The notes below the pieces were generated by a model, which worked only from the letters and a program-made list of their open reading frames with translations, was not told the origin of the DNA and searched no databases. Position numbers and translations under genes: made by a program. Of a stretch of 6,451 bases of DNA, positions 1-5,904 are shown piece by piece (within the stretch, counting starts at the first letter, position 1; every line of letters starts with the position of its first letter). This DNA comes from Helicobacteraceae bacterium (GTDB lineage Bacteria; Campylobacterota; Campylobacteria; Campylobacterales; SZUA-545). The stretch is taken from contig JAABTA010000058.1 in assembly GCA_011390075.1 (NCBI GenBank), positions 1 to 6,451 of the forward strand, written 5' to 3'.

Positions 1-176
1 AGGGTCGTCTCTTTGTGGTAGATACCCAAAGTTTCATTGCGCTTAATAGGCTCTACTCTATCTCCTTTGTAACTAAAATGGTAGTTTAAAGTTGATAGGG
101 TTTGCTTATGCGCTTGCGCCTCTTTGGAAACAAGGGCCATAGTTATAATGAGTATAAAAAAAATAGCTTTTATCAT
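1..176 (-). CDS. Secreted protein of unknown function, N-terminal part (3' end beyond the left edge)
   Basis: Not recognised. The visible 58 residues begin with a clear signal peptide: Lys3, a hydrophobic core at about 4-16, and an Ala-x-Ala-like end (KEAQA) that suggests cleavage after about residue 22. The mature start is a polar stretch rich in His, Lys and Tyr. The protein is probably periplasmic or secreted. It lies just downstream of the diguanylate cyclase gene on the same strand, so the two are likely co-transcribed. An in-frame ATG four codons upstream (186-188) is an alternative start. Neither ATG has a visible Shine-Dalgarno sequence; I prefer 176 because it gives the more usual signal-peptide n-region. 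The frame is open to the edge, and nothing in the visible part identifies a family. A run of eight A/T pairs lies in the signal-peptide codons. Confidence 0.7.
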   Translation of the reverse strand, partial: MIKAIFFILIITMALVSKEAQAHKQTLSTLNYHFSYKGDRVEPIKRNETLGIYHKETT

Positions 177-207
177 AGAGAGGATCATAGCAAAAAAGTT
201 GTTACTT

Positions 208-2058
208 TTAGCTTTTGCATACCCTATTTCTGCCACCATTTTTGGCTCTGTAGAGTGACTTATCAACTCTTTTGACAATGGAGTCTAAAGTGTCATCTAT
301 TTTTGATTGGGTAATACCAAAGCTACAAGTGATTTGACCTATCTCAAAAAAGTAGCACTGTTCGATTTTTTGCCGTAGTTTTTCTGTGAGCATCTCTAGC
401 TGTTTATTGGATGATTGGGTGATAATAAAAAACTCCTCCCCACCCCATCTGTAGATGCAGTCACTCTCTCTTGTGTTCTCTCTGACTATATTAGAAATTC
501 GTTTGAGCACCTCGTCGCCTCGTTGATGACCGTAGGTATCATTCACATCTTTAAAATGGTCAATATCATACATTATGAGAGAGAAAGGCTCTTTTTTCTC
601 TAATCTTACTGCAATATCAGTTTGAAACTTTGCTTTATTTAACTGCCCTGTGAGTTTATCTGTGACAGAGACCTTTTCTAGTTCATTCCGTTCTGCTTCA
701 AAGTGGCTAATATCGATAAAATTAATGACATAGTAGTGTTTAAACTTGAGTTTTGTCATTCTAAGAAGAAAGATGCGCTCTTGTTGTGTCTGTTTGTCGA
801 GCATTTTGACTCTATGCTCTTTGGAGTTATCAAAAAGAAAATGGATCCATCTTTTTTGCTTGTCAGGATAGATGTATCCCTTTTCTTGAATAAAAAAGTC
901 GCAGATGCACTCATGAAACTGTTTAAACTCCTCTAGGCTCTTAAAATTTAGAAATTCTAATACTCTTTGATTCAGCTCTTTTGCCTCATGGCCATCTGTA
1001 ATAACTATCATATTCTCTTGAGAGTCTAAAATATCTTTAATATAGTTCATCTGTTTGTGTTTTCTTTGGTAGAAATAGACAGAGACCGTTGTGATAAGTA
1101 TAAGATTGATAAGAATATAGTAGAACACATTTCTATAAATATCTTCTATCACTTTTCTATCTTTGCTGTAGGCTACTAGGTAGCCAATAGCCTCTTGGTT
1201 GATGTCAAAAAGAGGCAGAAACACAACAGAGTAGACCGTGTTCAAAAGAAAGATATTTTTAACAAAAGCCTCTTGCTTTAAAAGGTTGAGCTGGTACTCT
1301 TGGTTGATTTTTTGATTAATCAGTTCTATGACTTTTTGGTTGAGAATATTTGTAGTAGGTTTGTTCTTTGGCTCATAAAAGTAATGACTCAAAGCAGAGA
1401 CTTGAAAGTTACTCTGTTCTTCTGCTCTTTCTGTGGTGGTGCCTATAAAAGCAGCAGAGACAATAATGGCAGTATCTATCTGAAAATTATTTGAGATTTT
1501 TTGATTAAAATCCTCAATGGTTGCAGAAAACTCTATGCTTCCAATAAACTCTTTTTTGTAACTTAGAGGAAAAATATTTACCAAACCACTAAAATCTAGA
1601 CCCTGTTCAAACTCATGAATAGGGTATCTAAGTTTTGAGATCTTATCAACAGATGAACGAGTAGGAGAGAGACTGTAGTGTCCACTTTGATTGTCATAGA
1701 AGTTTACAAGAGAGGTCTTAGATTGTGAATGGATCTGGAGTTTACGAAAGCCAGCACTTGCAACTCTTTTGTAGAAAGGCTGCAATGTATTCTCTAAAAG
1801 ATCTTGGGAGTGTAAAGTTGCGCTAAAGGAGTGAATAGTTTCTAAAACCTCCTCTTTTTCCATGAACTCTCTATAGAAAAGTTGCGCTACATCTTTGTGG
1901 TATCTGTAAATATTCTCATACTTATTTTGGAGATCTTGTATTTTCTCATTGTTATGGTTTGTTTGATCTTTTTGATAAATTGTGTAGAGAAAAAGAACAA
2001 TAATTCCTTGAGAAATAAAAAGAAATAGTATTTTTTGTGCAATATGGTCTAGGCTCAT
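208..2058 (-). CDS. Membrane-bound diguanylate cyclase with periplasmic Cache-like sensor, PAS and GGDEF domains
   Basis: Predicted to make cyclic di-GMP from two GTP in response to a signal sensed outside the inner membrane. The 616 residues read in order as: membrane helix at about 10-28; coiled-coil-like stretch at 35-75; extracytoplasmic region to about 305, with a Cache-like pattern at about 95-185 (FSGLVNIFPL, FIGSIEFSATIEDF); second membrane helix at about 311-330; PAS domain at about 335-455 with CICDFF, a form I associate with Campylobacterota PAS proteins; GGDEF domain from about 462 to the end. Catalytic features are present: D498 and D500 in YDIDHFKDVND, N506, and GGEEF at 539-543. 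The inhibitory I-site RESD (530-533) sits the expected five residues before the active-site motif, so product inhibition is expected. The start has AAGGA seven bases upstream. The ligand is unknown, and no EAL or HD-GYP domain is attached. Confidence 0.95.
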   Translation of the reverse strand: MSLDHIAQKILFLFISQGIIVLFLYTIYQKDQTNHNNEKIQDLQNKYENIYRYHKDVAQLFYREFMEKEEVLETIHSFSATLHSQDLLENTLQPFYKRVASAGFRKLQIHSQSKTSLVNFYDNQSGHYSLSPTRSSVDKISKLRYPIHEFEQGLDFSGLVNIFPLSYKKEFIGSIEFSATIEDFNQKISNNFQIDTAIIVSAAFIGTTTERAEEQSNFQVSALSHYFYEPKNKPTTNILNQKVIELINQKINQEYQLNLLKQEAFVKNIFLLNTVYSVVFLPLFDINQEAIGYLVAYSKDRKVIEDIYRNVFYYILINLILITTVSVYFYQRKHKQMNYIKDILDSQENMIVITDGHEAKELNQRVLEFLNFKSLEEFKQFHECICDFFIQEKGYIYPDKQKRWIHFLFDNSKEHRVKMLDKQTQQERIFLLRMTKLKFKHYYVINFIDISHFEAERNELEKVSVTDKLTGQLNKAKFQTDIAVRLEKKEPFSLIMYDIDHFKDVNDTYGHQRGDEVLKRISNIVRENTRESDCIYRWGGEEFFIITQSSNKQLEMLTEKLRQKIEQCYFFEIGQITCSFGITQSKIDDTLDSIVKRVDKSLYRAKNGGRNRVCKS

Positions 2059-2085
2059 AGGATAATCCTTTATATTTATTATCCT
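2059..2085. promoter_or_regulatory. Inverted repeat over the cyclase ribosome-binding site (operator or RBS hairpin)
   Basis: AGGATAAT (2059-2066) and ATTATCCT (2078-2085) form a perfect 8-bp inverted repeat with an 11-base spacer. The left arm continues into a second short palindrome, AGGATAATCCT (2059-2069). In the cyclase mRNA the arms would pair directly before the ATG, with most of the AAAGGA Shine-Dalgarno in the loop or at the loop-stem junction. On DNA the site lies just downstream of the predicted start of transcription, a usual repressor position. Either role is inference from the symmetry. Confidence 0.45.
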
Positions 2086-2097
2086 GCTTGCACTGCT

Positions 2098-2103
2098 ATT
2101 ATA
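2098..2103 (-). promoter_or_regulatory. -10 box of the diguanylate cyclase promoter
   Basis: On the minus strand this reads TATAAT, a perfect sigma-70 -10 hexamer, 39 bases before the cyclase ATG. With a 17-base spacer the -35 position (2121-2126) reads TTGGTT, a weak match. A weak -35 beside a good -10 is usual in Campylobacterota. Transcription would start near 2091, giving a leader of about 32 bases that contains the inverted repeat. Confidence 0.6.
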
Positions 2104-2143
2104 TTCTTTTTAAGGAAAAAAACCAAAGATTAAACTGCTTTTG

Positions 2144-2149
2144 TATAAA
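2144..2149 (+). promoter_or_regulatory. -10 box of the rightward five-gene operon
   Basis: TATAAA preceded by TTG, in an A/T-rich stretch with no good -35. It would start transcription near 2156, about 26 bases before the first ATG of the operon. It is the best -10 match in the short divergent region on this strand. Confidence 0.45.
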
Positions 2150-2170
2150 ATCATTTGAAAAAATTACACA

Positions 2171-2175
2171 AAGGA
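2171..2175 (+). promoter_or_regulatory. Shine-Dalgarno that fixes the start of the 77-residue gene
   Basis: AAGGA lies six bases before the ATG at 2182. The frame is also open from a TTG at 2155, but that codon has no Shine-Dalgarno and would place this site inside the coding sequence. The ATG is therefore chosen. Confidence 0.75.
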
Positions 2176-2181
2176 TTGTAT

Positions 2182-2415
2182 ATGTCATCAGCGGTATTAG
2201 TCAAAGAGATTCCACTAGCAAGTAGCAAAAAGGGAGTGATTAGTGTTTCTCATCTTCCAGAAGCGTATGGAGCAGGCTCTAAAAATGTAGTGAGTATTGG
2301 AATTAATCTCTCAGGAGAGAGTGGGGAGCCAACATGGAAAGCTCATATTCCTTACGAAAACATAGATGAGGTGATCAAAGCCCTTCAAGAAGCACAAGAA
2401 AAGTATGTCAATTGA
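2182..2415 (+). CDS. Small uncharacterised cytoplasmic protein, 77 aa, first gene of the envelope operon
   Basis: I cannot name the family. There is no signal peptide, membrane segment or cysteine, so it is expected in the cytoplasm. The sequence alternates three or four short strand-like segments (VLVKEIPLA, GVISVSHLP, VVSIGINLS, WKAHIPYE) with a Gly/Ser-rich turn at about 44-50, then ends in a likely helix (DEVIKALQEAQEKYV, about 61-76). A beta-rich body with one C-terminal helix recalls PC4/YdbC-like nucleic-acid binders, but only in topology, so no function is assigned. Its stop codon overlaps the start of the HtrA-like gene (TTGA), so the two are probably translationally coupled. Start choice rests on AAGGA six bases before the ATG. 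It shares the short divergent region with the diguanylate cyclase gene. Confidence 0.85.
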   Translation: MSSAVLVKEIPLASSKKGVISVSHLPEAYGAGSKNVVSIGINLSGESGEPTWKAHIPYENIDEVIKALQEAQEKYVN

Positions 2416-3734
2416 TAGTAAGAGTTCTGTTTGCAGCCGTTTTTTTAACGGCTTCTTTATTGGCCATTAGCCCCAATCTTCGATCTTCTTCTAATGCTAT
2501 CGTCACTATCTCTTCTAAATTTGAGATGAAAGATGGGCAAAGTCCATTTAATTTTGAACCTTTTTTTGGTAACTACTACAATCCAGAGTTTGCAGGGATA
2601 AAATTAAGTGATCTCAAGCGAAAATTAGGAAGTGGGATTATTATTGGAAGTGATGGCTATATTCTTACAAACTACCACATTATAGAGAATAGAGATGCAA
2701 TGACTGTAACGCTTCCAGGCAGTACTGATGAGATCACTGCCAAAGTTGTAGGTATGGATTTTGCCAATGATTTAGCAGTGCTCAAAATTGAACGAAACGG
2801 TCTTCCTGCTCTTTTTTATGAAAACTCAGTTGAGGCTGAGGTAGGAGAAGAGGTGTTTGTTGTTGGCAACCCATTTGGAGAAGAGACCTTTGTCTCAAAA
2901 GCAACTGTAGCTTATATGATCAAAGAAGACACCCTTGATGAGAAGATGCGCTATATCCAACTTCAAGGAGATATGCACCCACTTACTAGTGGTGGGGCCT
3001 TAGTGGATACTCAGGGAAATTTTTTGGGAATTGTTAATGGCAAACTTAGTAAAAATATGGGTGTTCGAGGTTTTTTTATTACCGTGCCCACCTCGACAAT
3101 ACAAGTTTCGGCAACCAAGATCTTAGAAAAAGAGAGAAAAGAGCCTGTTTGGTTTGGCGTTGCCATTGCCTCTTTAGATAGCGAGCAAAAACAGTACTAT
3201 AACCGCCAAAAAGGTGTTGTGGTTGTTTCTGTTGAAGAGAACTCTCCAGCGCAAAAGGCTGGACTCAAAAAGGGAGATTTAATCATCTCTATAGATGATG
3301 TTCCTGTTGAAGATGTCTCTGATATGAACTACCGTATTGCCACTATGCGTCCTGGAGATGTGAAACTGGTTGAGTATCAAAGAAATAGGGCTGTTGAAGA
3401 GACAGTGATTACCTTGACAAAACCCTTTGGACAAGTAGAAGATAGTATTGGTGGGGTGTTAGTGAATGGTCTAGTTGTTGAGCCACTGACAAGACAATTG
3501 CGAAGAACACTAGGTATCGATCAAGAACTTGATGGCGTGGTTATCAGTAGTGTCACTGCAGGAAGCAGTGCCGAGGAGGCTGGACTGGCCAAAGAGGATA
3601 TAATTATTCGAGTAGGGGATAGAGAGAGCCCGAATATTGATGCATTTAAAGAGATCTTAGCACCAACAACACAAGAGGTCACTGTCTATAGACAGGGCAT
3701 CATAAAAAATATAACTTGGGAAAAAAATGAATAA
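2412..3734 (+). CDS. HtrA/DegP-family exported serine protease with two PDZ domains and an atypical active-site motif
   Basis: A periplasmic protease/chaperone-type protein of 440 residues, near the usual DegP/DegQ size. Order: signal peptide (about 1-20, VRVLFAAVFLTASLLA); trypsin-like domain (about 28-235); PDZ1 (about 246-336, from WFGVAI); PDZ2 (about 345-435). The triad is recognisable: H89 in TNYHI, D120 in NDLAVLKI, S193 in LTSGGALV. The motif before the serine is unusual. HtrA proteins normally have TDAAINPGNSGG; here it is LQGDMHPLTSGG, so the Gly and Asn next to the nucleophile are Leu and Thr, and the upstream Asp is Gln. Activity may be weak, altered or conditional. The start is a TTG overlapping the previous stop (TTGA). 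No ATG lies in frame between the upstream stop and residue 39, and the TTG is the position that gives a proper signal peptide. The 3' end overlaps kdsA by eight bases. I give no symbol, because it may not be the main HtrA of the organism. Confidence 0.9.
   Translation: MIVRVLFAAVFLTASLLAISPNLRSSSNAIVTISSKFEMKDGQSPFNFEPFFGNYYNPEFAGIKLSDLKRKLGSGIIIGSDGYILTNYHIIENRDAMTVTLPGSTDEITAKVVGMDFANDLAVLKIERNGLPALFYENSVEAEVGEEVFVVGNPFGEETFVSKATVAYMIKEDTLDEKMRYIQLQGDMHPLTSGGALVDTQGNFLGIVNGKLSKNMGVRGFFITVPTSTIQVSATKILEKERKEPVWFGVAIASLDSEQKQYYNRQKGVVVVSVEENSPAQKAGLKKGDLIISIDDVPVEDVSDMNYRIATMRPGDVKLVEYQRNRAVEETVITLTKPFGQVEDSIGGVLVNGLVVEPLTRQLRRTLGIDQELDGVVISSVTAGSSAEEAGLAKEDIIIRVGDRESPNIDAFKEILAPTTQEVTVYRQGIIKNITWEKNE
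2435..2453 (+). repeat. Hairpin with T-rich loop inside the HtrA signal-peptide codons
   Basis: AGCCGTT (2435-2441) and AACGGCT (2447-2453) pair perfectly over seven base pairs around five T, making a run of seven T in all. It starts 23 bases after the TTG start. It is the strongest small stem-loop I saw in the coding part of the operon. No T-run follows the stem, so it is not a classic terminator; it could slow or modulate translation or simply be chance. Confidence 0.4.
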
Positions 3735-4533
3735 TATACTTACAGAGAACAGACTATTTGTAATTTCGGGGCCATGTGTTATTGAGTCTCGTGATATGAT
3801 ATTTACCATTGCAGAAACACTCAAAGAGTTAACAGCTAAGCTAGATATCAACTACATCTTTAAAGCCTCTTTTGATAAGGCAAACCGATCTTCTATTAGC
3901 TCTTTTAGAGGTCCAGGGCTTGATGATGGGCTCAAAATTTTAGAGGATGTAAAAAAAGAATTTGATCTTGTCATCACCACGGATATCCATGAGCCATCTC
4001 AGGCTCAACCTGTAGGCGAAGTGGTTGATATTATCCAAATTCCCGCTTTTTTGTGTAGACAGACAGACTTACTTGTAGAGTCTGCTAAAACAGGAAAAGT
4101 GGTTAATATTAAAAAGGCACAATTTTTAGGTCACGAAGATATGATTCATGCTGTCAAAAAGGTGAGTGAGAGTGGTAATGACAATATTGCGCTCACAGAG
4201 AGAGGCACTATGTTTGGCTATGGGAATTTAGTTGTGGATTTTAGAAATATTATAGAGATGAAAAAGCTAGGATTTCCTGTGATTATGGACGCAACCCATG
4301 CCACTCAAAGACCAGGAGGCAGTGCAGGTGTTAGTGGTGGCAATCCGGAGTACGCACCCTACTTAGCAAAAAATGCTCTTATGTGTGGGGCAGATGGGCT
4401 CTTTTTTGAGGTACACCCAGACCCAAGTGTGGCAAAATCTGATGGAAGCAACATGATACAGCTTGCTAACTTTGAAAAGATCTTAGAAGAGCTCAAAGCT
4501 GTGTATGAACTAAAAAAGAGTTTTTCAAGTTAA
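3727..4533 (+). CDS. kdsA: 3-deoxy-8-phosphooctulonate synthase (KDO-8-P synthase), metal-dependent type
   Basis: Cytoplasmic aldolase-type enzyme that condenses phosphoenolpyruvate with arabinose 5-phosphate to give KDO-8-phosphate, the precursor of the KDO that joins lipid A to the LPS core. At 268 residues it has a normal length, and the family blocks are present: SGPCVIES (14-21), FKASFDKANRSS (45-56), FRGPG, DIHEP, QIPAFLCRQTDLL, NIKKAQF, LTERG, MDATHATQRPGG and FFEVHPDP. The metal ligands of the Aquifex-type enzyme are all there with the same spacing: C17, H191, E228 and D239. This is therefore the metal-dependent class, not the metal-free E. coli class, which has Asn in place of the Cys. 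The ATG lies inside the last codons of the HtrA-like gene, with GGGA five bases upstream, so coupling is likely. The gene after it is not ribH, the neighbour I recall in related genomes. Confidence 0.97.
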   Translation: MNNILTENRLFVISGPCVIESRDMIFTIAETLKELTAKLDINYIFKASFDKANRSSISSFRGPGLDDGLKILEDVKKEFDLVITTDIHEPSQAQPVGEVVDIIQIPAFLCRQTDLLVESAKTGKVVNIKKAQFLGHEDMIHAVKKVSESGNDNIALTERGTMFGYGNLVVDFRNIIEMKKLGFPVIMDATHATQRPGGSAGVSGGNPEYAPYLAKNALMCGADGLFFEVHPDPSVAKSDGSNMIQLANFEKILEELKAVYELKKSFSS

Positions 4534-4570
4534 CTACCCACAAAATTGGAACAGGGTTTGCTCCTCTTTG

Positions 4571-4576
4571 TAAAAT
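4571..4576 (+). promoter_or_regulatory. Possible internal -10 box before the propeller gene
   Basis: TAAAAT, preceded by TTTG, lies in the 51-base gap between kdsA and the propeller gene, the only gap in the operon. It would start transcription near 4583. TTGGAA at 4546-4551 is a poor -35 at a 19-base spacing. The region is A/T-rich, so a chance match is quite possible. Confidence 0.25.
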
Positions 4577-4584
4577 TATAAAAG

Positions 4585-5904
4585 ATGGAGTTGGCTTTGA
4601 GAATACTACTTTTATTTACTCTCACAATTTCAGTGCTGTTTTCTAACATTGTCTCAAAAGATGTTAATGGTGGTGGTGGCAATTTTTTAAGTATTGCCTA
4701 TTTTCAAGAGAACACAAAAGCAGTAGTTGCTGCAGATTTTGCTGGCATCAAAACATTTAATGTTACAGACTCACTAGAACTTATTGACACACTCGTTCTT
4801 GATGGTAATGTAAAAGATGTTGTTGGGAGCAAAAGTGGCAACACGCTGTATGCTGCTGCGAATAGTGGCGGGCTATTTGTGCTCGATTTTTCCAATGGCA
4901 ATACTTTAGAGGTTATCAACTCTTTTCCCTCGAGTGGACAAAGCCTTGACCTTAGCATCGACACCGAAGCGCAGAGACTCGCTGTAGCAGAAGATGCATT
5001 AGGTGTTAGTATTTATGATGTCTCCTCAGAACAAGAGCCTGTGTTGCATGCCACTATTGAGACAAAAAAAGAGGTAAAAAAAGTTTTAATAAAGGGAGAT
5101 GTTGTTGTCACATCGTACCGAGATGGGATAGTTGAGATCTTTGATATCTCCTCAGGCGTATCTGTGAAGGAGTACACCTTTTCTAACTTTTTAAATATCA
5201 ATCAAATGCAGTGGTATGAGGACTATTTAGTGTTTCTTGATGGATCGTTAGGGCTTTTTGTATATGATATCTCTATTGCTCATTTGCCTCTACTTAAAGG
5301 AGCATTTGCTTTGGAGGGTGGATTAGGATTGGATTTTCTCAATGAGCGTGGATTTATCTCTACGGCTACTAGCAGTATCTATGAGCTAGATCTTAACAAT
5401 GTAAGCCAGATTCTGTTTGTCAACTCTAGTAGTGTGGAGGAACAGATTAATGAGATGGTTGTAGAAGATGCGTTTATTGTAGCTTCTAGAATGGATAAAA
5501 GTTTTCAACTTTTAACAAGAGAGACTCAAGTAGCTTGTAGCAATGAGATTACCTATGGCAAAAACCCAAAAACAAAAAATTGGTCTAAGTTTTTTAGCGG
5601 GTGTGATGTGCCTGATGGTTGGGTGCAATCACACAGAGTGCCTCAGAGCCTTGCATTGCAAGAAGAAAATGTAATCTCAGAAGAGCTTATCTCCTCTTTG
5701 CCTTCAGGGTGGCATCTTTTAGGGACAAGCGCACAAGTTAGAGACTTCTCTGTTTTTCAATCAGCTGAGAGTGTTTGGAAATTTAAAGATAGTGTGTGGG
5801 GCGTCTATACTCAAAGTAGTTCTTTGTCTCGAGCAATAGATAGAGCAACCTATCCTGAGTTCTCTATAATAGAGGCAGGCAGTGGATTTTGGGTCAAAAA
5901 ATGA
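4585..5904 (+). CDS. Exported seven-bladed beta-propeller (LVIVD-like) protein with two-Cys motif and C-terminal GFWV module
   Basis: Function unknown; a surface or periplasmic binding or scaffold role is plausible. The 439 residues contain a signal peptide (about 5-20, cleavage near VLFS/N); about seven repeats of roughly 40 residues between 34 and 312; a two-Cys segment; and a C-terminal module. The repeats resemble LVIVD repeats: examples are LYAAANSGGLFVLDFS, LAVAEDALGVSIYDVSS, VVVTSYRDGIVEIFDISS and YLVFLDGSLGLFVYDIS. C318 and C340 frame YGKNPKTKNW and are followed by DVPDGW; they may form a disulfide. The last 70 residues run from LPSGWHLLG through SVWKFKDSVWGVY to GSGFWVKK, a pattern I associate with Campylobacterota exported proteins. 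The ATG at 4585 has no Shine-Dalgarno. A TTG at 4597, with GGAG six bases upstream, would give the cleaner signal peptide MRILLLFTLT and may be the true start. The stop overlaps the lipoprotein start (ATGA). Confidence 0.88.
   Translation: MELALRILLLFTLTISVLFSNIVSKDVNGGGGNFLSIAYFQENTKAVVAADFAGIKTFNVTDSLELIDTLVLDGNVKDVVGSKSGNTLYAAANSGGLFVLDFSNGNTLEVINSFPSSGQSLDLSIDTEAQRLAVAEDALGVSIYDVSSEQEPVLHATIETKKEVKKVLIKGDVVVTSYRDGIVEIFDISSGVSVKEYTFSNFLNINQMQWYEDYLVFLDGSLGLFVYDISIAHLPLLKGAFALEGGLGLDFLNERGFISTATSSIYELDLNNVSQILFVNSSSVEEQINEMVVEDAFIVASRMDKSFQLLTRETQVACSNEITYGKNPKTKNWSKFFSGCDVPDGWVQSHRVPQSLALQEENVISEELISSLPSGWHLLGTSAQVRDFSVFQSAESVWKFKDSVWGVYTQSSSLSRAIDRATYPEFSIIEAGSGFWVKK
4587..4590 (+). promoter_or_regulatory. 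Shine-Dalgarno supporting an alternative TTG start of the propeller gene
   Basis: GGAG lies six bases before TTG 4597-4599. It overlaps the ATG at 4585, which itself has no upstream Shine-Dalgarno. The site favours a product four residues shorter that begins with Met-Arg. Confidence 0.4.

Noticed and set aside
156..163. Run of eight A as a phase-variation tract in the left-edge gene
   Set aside because: Short, in an A/T-rich genome, and encoding normal hydrophobic signal-peptide residues; no sign of variation can be seen in one sequence.
415..1494. Plus-strand open frames inside the diguanylate cyclase gene
   Set aside because: They are short shadows of a full-length gene with recognised domains on the other strand.
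2155..2181. N-terminal extension of the 77-residue protein from a TTG start at 2155
   Set aside because: It has no Shine-Dalgarno, sits next to the predicted transcription start, and would place the strong AAGGA of the ATG at 2182 inside the coding region.
2405..2407. ATG just before the HtrA-like gene as its start
   Set aside because: It is in a different frame from the protease, and its reading does not give the signal peptide or the protease domain.
4508..4531. Hairpin at the end of kdsA (AACT, A-run, GAG, T-run, AGTT) as a terminator
   Set aside because: The stem is A/T-only apart from one pair, has an internal loop, lies within the coding sequence and has no following T-run.
4547..4566. 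Possible stem GGA...TCC in the kdsA-propeller gap
   Set aside because: Only three outer pairs, then a mismatch and a wobble; too weak to call a terminator or leader structure.
4704..5201. Two minus-strand open frames inside the propeller gene
   Set aside because: They are Ser/Thr/Pro-rich antisense shadows of the repeat-containing gene and lack a start signal.
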